7,786 bases of DNA from an uncultured Erysipelotrichaceae bacterium. Lineage in GTDB: Bacteria; Bacillota_I; Bacilli_A; Acholeplasmatales; Anaeroplasmataceae. Positions 1 to 5,883 of the stretch are shown piece by piece (the stretch's first letter is position 1; each line of letters begins with the position of its first letter). The stretch covers positions 1 through 7,786 of the forward strand of contig CADBQV010000106.1 in NCBI GenBank assembly GCA_902796895.1, given 5' to 3'. A model generated the notes under the pieces. The model made no database searches, was not told the origin of the DNA, and worked only from the letters and a program-made list of their open reading frames with translations. Made by a program: the position numbers and the translations under genes.

Positions 1-279
1 ACCATCTTCACCTAATGCTTGAGCTAAGTGATTAGATACATCAATTAATACTTTATCACCAACTTGATGACCATATTTATCATTTATATATCTAAAATTA
101 TCTAAATCTAATATTCCCATAGTGAATTTAATGTTTTTTTCTACTAGCTTATTAATAAATGTAATCATATATTGTCTTTTAATGACACCTGTTAGTGAGT
201 CTAAAATATATGTTAATTTATAATCTATTAATAGGTCACTAAAATAGTCATATTTATTTAAACTTATTTCACTATACAT
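1..279 (-). CDS. GGDEF-domain protein (probable diguanylate cyclase), 3' part cut off by window edge
   Basis: Reading the minus strand from ATG at 279-277 gives 93 residues that remain open to the window edge. After a short N-terminus of about 26 residues comes DSLTG (27-31), the usual start of a GGDEF domain. It is followed by ILDLDNFRYINDKYGHQVGD (56-75), the Mg/GTP-binding DxDxFKxxND region and the GHxxGD turn. The family makes cyclic di-GMP from two GTP. The active-site GG(D/E)EF motif would lie just beyond the visible part, so catalytic competence cannot be judged. No membrane segment or sensor domain precedes the domain, so any sensor would have to be C-terminal or absent. The start is set by AAAGGAG (287-293 on the minus strand), 7 nt before the ATG. 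A promoter-like pair lies at 309-337 and the terminator of the upstream membrane-protein gene lies just before it, so this gene is probably its own transcription unit. Confidence 0.9.
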   Translation of the reverse strand, partial: MYSEISLNKYDYFSDLLIDYKLTYILDSLTGVIKRQYMITFINKLVEKNIKFTMGILDLDNFRYINDKYGHQVGDKVLIDVSNHLAQALGEDG

Positions 280-308
280 TTTTAAATCTCCTTTAACTAA
301 ACAATTTT

Positions 309-337
309 ATTCTATATTATTTAAAATAATAAAGCAA
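309..337 (-). promoter_or_regulatory. Candidate sigma-A promoter for the GGDEF gene
   Basis: On the minus strand TTGCTT (337-332) and TAGAAT (314-309) are separated by exactly 17 bp. The -10 matches consensus at 5 of 6 positions and the -35 at 3 of 6 (TTG kept). Transcription would start near position 302, giving a leader of about 23 nt that includes the AAAGGAG ribosome site. It sits immediately downstream of a terminator, as expected for an independent promoter. In sequence this AT-rich, -10-like boxes are common, so the evidence is moderate. Confidence 0.5.
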
Positions 338-338
338 T

Positions 339-361
339 AAAAAAGAGCGATTTAATCGCTC
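339..361 (-). terminator. Rho-independent terminator of the membrane-protein gene
   Basis: On the minus strand a 7-bp perfect stem GAGCGAT/ATCGCTC (361-355 paired with 351-345) closes a 3-nt loop and is followed directly by six T (344-339). It begins 12 nt after the TAA stop of the 373-1047 gene. The stem holds four G-C pairs in a surrounding sequence that is almost pure A/T, which makes it stand out. Read on the plus strand the hairpin is followed by only TTTT after GA, so it is best oriented for the minus strand. Confidence 0.85.
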
Positions 362-372
362 GATTTTATAAA

Positions 373-1047
373 TTATTCAGCATTTGATTCATTGTTAACT
401 TCTTTAACTTCAGCATCTACGCTTTCAGTTTTAGCCTTAGCAACAACTACAACTCTTGGAGTTTTTAAGAATGTAGCTAGAATTGCGAATACTGCATATG
501 ACATTACTAGAATACCAAATACAATTAATTGTGCATCTCTTGAAATAACTGGATCGTTACCGATACATAATGCTCCTAAAACAATAGAAATAGCAGCACA
601 AATTAATTCACCTACGAATGCAACAACTGCAGGCTTAGTGTTCTTATTAACAAATCCGAATACTAATACTAATACTGCATCTAAAGCAATAATAGCACCA
701 GCTACGATTAATAAATAAGGAACGAAGCTAATGAATGCAAGAATTAAAGCGCCAGCTATGTTACCATCTACAACGCAGAAGATACCAGCTGCAAGAAGTG
801 ATGCAGCACCAAGACCAACTGCAGCGAATGATACTTCACCTTTAGTTGCGATTGCACCTGCAAGTGCGATAATTACGATAAGTGCACCTAAAACAATGAA
901 TGTAATACCAATTGTTTTAGAGATTGCAGCGAATGCATCAGCAGAAGTTTCTCCAGATGCAGCACCTGTAATTACGCAAAGTAGACCAACAACGAAAATG
1001 ATTGATGCGATAATCCATTTGCTTAATGATTTTTTAATAAATTCCAT
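373..1047 (-). CDS. Polytopic membrane protein of unknown function, 224 aa
   Basis: I do not recognise the family with confidence. The protein is rich in Ala, Val, Ile and Gly and shows hydrophobic segments at about residues 11-30, 46-66, 72-93, 97-133 (one or two helices, broken at Pro110), 138-162 and 172-194, so six or seven membrane spans. A hydrophilic, acidic C-terminal tail follows from about 205 to 224. There is no cleavable signal peptide and no visible catalytic motif. Alternating small residues in the helices are reminiscent of DUF308/HdeD-type small membrane proteins, but this is only a resemblance. The start is supported by AAAGGAG at 1060-1054 with 6-nt spacing. The gene has a good promoter (1106-1134) and a strong terminator (339-361), so it is monocistronic. 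Its base composition is much richer in G+C than the neighbours (30 of 60 bases at 781-840). This suggests an abundant protein with selected codons, since Ala/Gly/Val codons also raise G+C. Confidence 0.85.
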   Translation of the reverse strand: MEFIKKSLSKWIIASIIFVVGLLCVITGAASGETSADAFAAISKTIGITFIVLGALIVIIALAGAIATKGEVSFAAVGLGAASLLAAGIFCVVDGNIAGALILAFISFVPYLLIVAGAIIALDAVLVLVFGFVNKNTKPAVVAFVGELICAAISIVLGALCIGNDPVISRDAQLIVFGILVMSYAVFAILATFLKTPRVVVVAKAKTESVDAEVKEVNNESNAE

Positions 1048-1105
1048 AGAAATCTCCTTTCTAATTTTATTTAATATTAATTAAAATATTAAAACTACAA
1101 AAGAT

Positions 1106-1134
1106 ATTATATTAAATTGTTGAAATAATTACAA
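1106..1134 (-). promoter_or_regulatory. Sigma-A-type promoter for the membrane-protein gene
   Basis: On the minus strand TTGTAA (1134-1129) and a perfect TATAAT (1111-1106) are separated by 17 bp. Transcription would start near 1099, giving a leader of about 50 nt before the ATG at 1047, with the AAAGGAG site inside it. The promoter lies wholly in the 95-bp gap after the U32 stop codon. No terminator is visible between the U32 gene and this promoter, so some read-through from U32 is possible. Confidence 0.65.
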
Positions 1135-1142
1135 TAAAATTT

Positions 1143-3365
1143 TTATAAGATTTCTCTTTTATATAGTCCTCTTGTCTCATTTTGACTATCAAATTGTTTG
1201 ATATTAGAATCAATATTTTTAAGTCTATATTGATATTTTAATATTATATCTTTGACCTCATCTTTTCCTTCAGTTGTAAATTGTAATCTTAATCTTTTAA
1301 CAACCTTTGATATATCTTTTATATCATCAATTAAATTTAGAGGCTTTGAATTTACGATATGAGTAATACATCCATCATGATATATTGGGAATTTTTCTTT
1401 TGAATCTTTAATATAATACTTATTTTCTTTACATTTATTACATTCATTATATCTTCTTAATGGACAGTACTTTAAAGTCATTAAATTTATTCTTCCATAA
1501 ACTATCATTTCTAAATTAGGATTATTACCATATTTTTGATAATTTTTTCCTATTTCATCTAATTCTTTATATGATGTTTCTACAGATAATGTTACATATT
1601 TTACATTAGTTTTATGTAAATCATAAATAGCTTTACTATTAATTACATTAAAAGAATAATCAGATATTAATGTCTTATCATTATATTTATATATATCGCC
1701 ATAATTACCACATAAGATATATTCTCCATAAGCTATATCTAAATTATTTTGTCTAACATATTTAGCATAATTTTTATAATAAATATCTTTAATGCCAAGT
1801 TCCTTACACATATCATATTGTTCTTGTGTAACACAAAAGGCAGTAAGCTTTATATCCTCTATATCATAATTAATTTTTTCGATATTTAAATCAATATTTT
1901 TAAGTTCTCTTTTATATTGGAAATAATCAGATATCTTATCTACTAAAATACGTCTTGTATTATTAATGGCAGATATAGTCATAAATAAATTACCTTCTAA
2001 ATTATTAATAACCTTATCTAGATAAAAAGAAGTATCATTTAATTTTGCTAGTTGCTTAAATAATGTGTCACTATCAATTGGTTTTGTAAGTGATGATTGA
2101 AATACTTCATTTGAGATTGCTTCAAATTTAATACCATGAATTTCTGTTTCTAATTTTAAATTCTCATTTAATTTTCCTGACGCTTTAATTATTATTGGTA
2201 ATTTATATTTATTATCAAATGATATATCAATAGAAGAATCAATCATTTTATAAATCTTAGAATTATTTTTCATATTTTTATAAATATTTAAATAACAATT
2301 ACCACTAATATTATTAACATTTTGTTTTTTTAAATTAAATATTTCATCTACAGTAAAATAATAATCTTCATCATCTTCAATTTTTATTCTATCTTTAATA
2401 GATAATTTATCTATTATATTAACTAATGTTAAATTACCATCTTTTTTTATAATAGTTCCAATATATTTTCCTTCATTATTTTTCTTTCCAATATCGACTA
2501 TTTTTCCTCTATCTTCATTGAAAATGAAACCTTTTGTATAATTTCTATGGAAAATATTTTCAAGCATTGTTGATTTATAATTTCTATCATCAAGCTTTTT
2601 TCTATATTCACTAGTTACAATTTTTACATATTGTTCATTTTTCATTCTGCCTTCAAGCTTTAGTGAATCAACATTAATATCTTTTAATTTATTAACATCA
2701 TCAAATGTGCATAAATCTCTCATTGATAACATAAAACCTGAATCAATTACATCATTATTTTTATAAAGTGTATATTCACGTCTACAATTTTGAGAACATC
2801 TACCACGATTTCCACTTCTTAGTGTAAGCATACTTGACATTAAACATCCACCACTATAAGATACACAAAGCGCACCATGGGCGAATATTTCAAGTGGCAT
2901 ATTAGTATTTTCTTTAATATATTTAATATCATCAAAAGATACTTCACGAGCTAAAACACATCTTTTTGCCTTAAGTTTTTCAAAATATAAGACATCCTCT
3001 AAATATTTTAATCCTGCTTGAGTTGAAATATGTGCCTCCATTTCAGGCAAGTTTTCAATAACATAAGTTATTAAAGCATAATCGGCAAGAATTAGGCCAT
3101 CAACACCTAATTTATATAAATTATTAATGAATTCAATTGAATCATTTAATTCATTATCTTTAATAATTGTATTAACTGTAACATATATTTTTTTATTTAA
3201 GCTATGAGCTAGCTGTAATAATTTTTTTAATTCATCTTCAGTTAAATTTCTAGCATAAGCTCTAGCACCAAATCTTTCAAGAGCGCAATATATTGCATCA
3301 CAGCCATTATAAAGTGCAGTTAAAGCACAGCTAAAATCTCCAGCAGGAGAAAGTAATTCTGTCAT
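1143..3365 (-). CDS. U32 family protein, long form (probable RNA hydroxylation factor), 740 aa
   Basis: The N-terminus MTELLSPAGD and the AIYCALERFGARAYARN stretch (25-41) are typical of U32 proteins. The family signature is complete at 159-177: E-x-F-x-H-G-A-L-C-x6-G-C-L-M-S. Cys167, Cys174, Cys190 and Cys194 form the conserved cluster, and SLKLEGRMK follows at 234-242. A long, divergent, Lys/Asn/Ile-rich middle region follows. A C-terminal domain near 620-680 carries a second Cys set (634, 642, 645, 666) and an NSKPLNL stretch (672-678). Although named peptidases, well-studied relatives (E. coli RlhA, TrhP/YegQ; B. subtilis TrhP1/TrhP2) act in prephenate-dependent hydroxylation of 23S rRNA C2501 or tRNA U34. 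The length and C-terminal domain are closer to RlhA (about 650 residues) than to the shorter TrhP type, but the target RNA cannot be decided from this sequence. The start is fixed by GAGGTGAT at 3376-3369. It is divergent from the plus-strand operon. Confidence 0.92.
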   Translation of the reverse strand: MTELLSPAGDFSCALTALYNGCDAIYCALERFGARAYARNLTEDELKKLLQLAHSLNKKIYVTVNTIIKDNELNDSIEFINNLYKLGVDGLILADYALITYVIENLPEMEAHISTQAGLKYLEDVLYFEKLKAKRCVLAREVSFDDIKYIKENTNMPLEIFAHGALCVSYSGGCLMSSMLTLRSGNRGRCSQNCRREYTLYKNNDVIDSGFMLSMRDLCTFDDVNKLKDINVDSLKLEGRMKNEQYVKIVTSEYRKKLDDRNYKSTMLENIFHRNYTKGFIFNEDRGKIVDIGKKNNEGKYIGTIIKKDGNLTLVNIIDKLSIKDRIKIEDDEDYYFTVDEIFNLKKQNVNNISGNCYLNIYKNMKNNSKIYKMIDSSIDISFDNKYKLPIIIKASGKLNENLKLETEIHGIKFEAISNEVFQSSLTKPIDSDTLFKQLAKLNDTSFYLDKVINNLEGNLFMTISAINNTRRILVDKISDYFQYKRELKNIDLNIEKINYDIEDIKLTAFCVTQEQYDMCKELGIKDIYYKNYAKYVRQNNLDIAYGEYILCGNYGDIYKYNDKTLISDYSFNVINSKAIYDLHKTNVKYVTLSVETSYKELDEIGKNYQKYGNNPNLEMIVYGRINLMTLKYCPLRRYNECNKCKENKYYIKDSKEKFPIYHDGCITHIVNSKPLNLIDDIKDISKVVKRLRLQFTTEGKDEVKDIILKYQYRLKNIDSNIKQFDSQNETRGLYKREIL

Positions 3366-3396
3366 AATATCACCTCATATATTCTATCATATTTTA

Positions 3397-3417
3397 ATTA
3401 ATTATAAAATAATTAAT
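3397..3417. repeat. A/T-only inverted repeat in the divergent intergenic region
   Basis: Perfect 9-bp arms ATTAATTAT (3397-3405) and ATAATTAAT (3409-3417) flank the spacer AAA. A minus-strand TATAAT (3406-3401) overlaps the left arm and could be a -10 for the U32 gene, though the -35 at 17 bp (ATTAAA) is poor. It has no G or C, so it is a weak hairpin. It may be a protein-binding site or simply low-complexity sequence. Confidence 0.3.
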
Positions 3418-3432
3418 AGTTATTTTAATTTA

Positions 3433-3450
3433 AATGTATTATAATACATT
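3433..3450. promoter_or_regulatory. 18-bp perfect palindrome with TATAAT on both strands, divergent promoter/operator candidate
   Basis: The sequence AATGTATTATAATACATT equals its own reverse complement. It contains TATAAT on the plus strand (3440-3445) and on the minus strand (3443-3438), lying between the divergent U32 gene and the plus-strand operon. Symmetric -10 elements driving both directions are known in bacteria. Neither strand has a convincing -35 at 17 bp (TAGTTA for plus, CCATAA for minus). On the plus strand the start site would fall around 3452, leaving a leader of only about 11 nt. It could instead be an operator for a dimeric repressor. Confidence 0.45.
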
Positions 3451-3462
3451 AGGGGCATCATT

Positions 3463-4251
3463 ATGGATTTTAAAAAATATTTAATTAATTATTTAAATAA
3501 TAATGAAAATGAATTAAATATATTATTAAATATTGATTCTGATTTTAAAATATATAAATTTGAAGAATTAATAGATAAGCTATTACTTATAGATTCAAAT
3601 ATTAATTCAAATTTAATAGATTTAAGTCTTTTAGATTCATATAATAATGCCATATGTAATAATGATTTTGAAAAAAGAATTGAAATAATTATTCATGTAT
3701 TTAAATATTATAATTTTTTAATAGAAGTATCATGGGATTTATATCCTCGAATTTTATTTAGAGAAATATATATTCCTTATAGATATAATATAGATGATTT
3801 TATATTTCATTTTTTAGCATCTATAAATATATATGAATATAAATTATTTTCAATTATTATTGATGAATTAGAATTAATATCTAGGATAGAAGATATTGAT
3901 AATTTTATAGAATTTAATGGAGAAGTTAATTATATCAATTTTCATTCAATATTTATGTTGTTAAATAAAAATACAATATATATTCTATATGATTATATAG
4001 AAAATTATAAATTCAATGTCAATATACTTGAAAAAAAGGTGTTATTAGATATTAAAAATGATGGTATAATTAATAATGCCAAGGGTTATGGTATCATTGA
4101 AAATGATATTATGTTATTAAAAGAAATAATTAATAATAAAAATAATTTAGAATATATAAAATATATTAATTATAATTTTGATAATTATTTTAATAATCTA
4201 TATAAGATATATAAAATATATAATGAAAATATAGATAAGGATATATCGTAA
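3463..4251 (+). CDS. Uncharacterised Asn/Ile-rich protein, 262 aa
   Basis: I do not recognise this protein. It has no signal peptide, no convincing membrane span and no metal or nucleotide-binding motif. By my count about 41 Asn and 48 Ile make up a third of the residues, with one Trp (91), one Cys (65) and one Pro-Arg turn (YPRILFREIYIPYRY, 94-108) that is the least low-complexity stretch. The chain looks mostly helical, with the C-terminal 40 residues very rich in Tyr, Asn, Ile and Lys. The start ATG is supported by AGGGG (3451-3455) 7 nt upstream. Only 13 bp separate its stop from the next gene, so it is probably the first gene of the operon with the two lipoproteases. Composition is extreme: 3 of 60 bases are G/C at 4141-4200. 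The Asn/Ile bias may therefore be partly mutational, which would hide homology. A cytoplasmic partner or regulator of the protease genes is a guess only. Confidence 0.8.
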   Translation: MDFKKYLINYLNNNENELNILLNIDSDFKIYKFEELIDKLLLIDSNINSNLIDLSLLDSYNNAICNNDFEKRIEIIIHVFKYYNFLIEVSWDLYPRILFREIYIPYRYNIDDFIFHFLASINIYEYKLFSIIIDELELISRIEDIDNFIEFNGEVNYINFHSIFMLLNKNTIYILYDYIENYKFNVNILEKKVLLDIKNDGIINNAKGYGIIENDIMLLKEIINNKNNLEYIKYINYNFDNYFNNLYKIYKIYNENIDKDIS

Positions 4252-4264
4252 AAGGGGTAATATA

Positions 4265-5875
4265 ATGAAAAAAATATATATTTTATTATCAATATTTTTA
4301 TTGCTATTTTCTCTTACATCATGTTCATTACTTTTTGATTTTTCATCTGGAAATGAACCTATTAGCATTAATTATTATGATAACTCTGGAAATTTAATAG
4401 AAAAAAAATCATATGACAAAAGAAAAAATGTTGAATTTATTGAACCGGATTCTATTGAAGGATATTCATTTTATGGTTGGACATATTTAAATAGCTATCA
4501 AACATTAAACACAAATGATATTTCTAATTTAAATAAGGATACAAAAGAAATTAATCTATATCCATATTATACAGAATCTGGTAAAAAGCATTTTTCAGAC
4601 AATATTAATTATTCAGGACCATATTTAAAAAAGATAGCTATGCCATCTTTAGGAAGCCCAAGAATTTTAGTTATACCTATTAGCTTTGAAAACATGCAAG
4701 AAGAAGAATCACTAGATGAAATTAAAAAGGTATTTAGTGGTACTGAAGAAGAAACAGGATGGGAAAGTGTAAGTACATTTTATAAAAAATCAAGCTTTAA
4801 TAAATTAGATATTCAATTTGATTTTATAGATGATTGGTATACTCCAAAGCACAGTGCCGCATATTATAAGCAAATAGATGATGCATCTAAAACTAGTGGT
4901 ACAGTATTAGTTGCTGAAGAAGCAATTAATTATGTTAATGAAAAATATAATATTGATTTTACAAAATATGATTATGATGATAATGGCTATATCGATGGTA
5001 TATGGTTTGTATATGATAAAGATCCTGTATTTTCAACAAAAACATCATCATTTTATTGGGCAAAGGTTAGTCAAGGTAGACATGATGATGTAAAGGTTGA
5101 TGGAAAAAAATTAGGCTTTTATGCCTGGGCATCAATAGGATTTATGCATCTAGATAGATATCCTAATTACACAGCAGAAACATATACACTTGATATTGAT
5201 ATTGATGCACACACATTCATTCATGAAACTGGTCATATTTTAGGCTTAGAGGATTATTATAACTATAATGGCTATTCATATGGTGGAACATATGGAGCTG
5301 AAATGATGGATTATAATATCGGTGATTTTTCATCTGCGACTAAATTATTATTAGGCTGGATAGATCCATATATGGTTACAAGTACTACAACACTTGAAAT
5401 CGAGCCATATACAACATCAGGTGATGCAATAATGGTTAGATATTATGATACATCAACAATCTTTTCACAATATTTCATTATAGAATTATATGATAATATG
5501 AATTTAAATTATCATGATACTCCAATTACATCTTCAGTAAGTCCTCTTGTAAATCATAGTGTATATGGTATTAGAGTTTTATCACTTAATGCTAGCACTA
5601 CAAATTATTATAATGGTACTTATTATGATGAGCCTGTAGATTTTAAATATGATAATTCTAATACATCACTTTTATTTATAAATACTGTTTATAATAAAAC
5701 ATCTATGTCAATAACTGAAAAGGGAACTCTTACAGATAATGCTTTATTTAGAAGTACAAAATATACATATGAAATATCAAATCAGCAAACTGCTGATAGT
5801 AAATCTTATACATCATTTGGTTTAAAAATTAATTCAATATCAAAGGATATGGCTACAATCACAATTGAAATGTAG
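4265..5875 (+). CDS. M6-type zinc metalloprotease lipoprotein with N-terminal Flg_new-like domain, 536 aa
   Basis: Residues 1-20 form a lipoprotein signal peptide: MKK, a hydrophobic core, and lipobox LTSC with Cys20 as the lipid-attachment residue. The mature protein should therefore sit on the outer face of the membrane. Residues about 33-102 resemble the Flg_new/InlB B-repeat fold (INYYDNSGNLIEKKSY at 35-50, then EGYSFYGW at 65-72). The protease part begins near 133. It has an acidic Ca-loop-like DYDDNGYIDG (236-245), the zinc site HETGHILGLED (320-330; His320, Glu321, His324 and probable third ligand Asp330) and a Met-turn region EMMDYN (346-351). The following SSATKLLLGWI (356-366) is typical of M6 (immune inhibitor A-like) peptidases. 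All expected catalytic residues are present, so it is probably active; the substrate is unknown. The start is supported by AAAGGGG (4252-4258). The stop codon overlaps the ribosome site of the S41 gene, indicating co-expression. Confidence 0.92.
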   Translation: MKKIYILLSIFLLLFSLTSCSLLFDFSSGNEPISINYYDNSGNLIEKKSYDKRKNVEFIEPDSIEGYSFYGWTYLNSYQTLNTNDISNLNKDTKEINLYPYYTESGKKHFSDNINYSGPYLKKIAMPSLGSPRILVIPISFENMQEEESLDEIKKVFSGTEEETGWESVSTFYKKSSFNKLDIQFDFIDDWYTPKHSAAYYKQIDDASKTSGTVLVAEEAINYVNEKYNIDFTKYDYDDNGYIDGIWFVYDKDPVFSTKTSSFYWAKVSQGRHDDVKVDGKKLGFYAWASIGFMHLDRYPNYTAETYTLDIDIDAHTFIHETGHILGLEDYYNYNGYSYGGTYGAEMMDYNIGDFSSATKLLLGWIDPYMVTSTTTLEIEPYTTSGDAIMVRYYDTSTIFSQYFIIELYDNMNLNYHDTPITSSVSPLVNHSVYGIRVLSLNASTTNYYNGTYYDEPVDFKYDNSNTSLLFINTVYNKTSMSITEKGTLTDNALFRSTKYTYEISNQQTADSKSYTSFGLKINSISKDMATITIEM

Positions 5876-5883
5876 GTGGTATA

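Noticed and set aside
392..1084. Two open frames on the plus strand (392-718 and 731-1084) opposite the membrane-protein gene
   Set aside because: They are Ala/Thr/Asn-rich antisense translations of a gene with strong codon bias. The minus-strand gene has its own promoter, ribosome site, terminator and a clear membrane-protein pattern.
1110..1131. Weak dyad (AATTGTT/AATAATT) after the U32 gene as a terminator
   Set aside because: It is imperfect, has almost no G-C pairs and no following T-run on the minus strand, and it lies within the promoter spacer of the next gene.
4911..5093. A 60-codon plus-strand frame inside the metalloprotease gene
   Set aside because: It is Met/Ile-rich low-complexity sequence in another frame of a region coding for the conserved Ca-loop-like segment.
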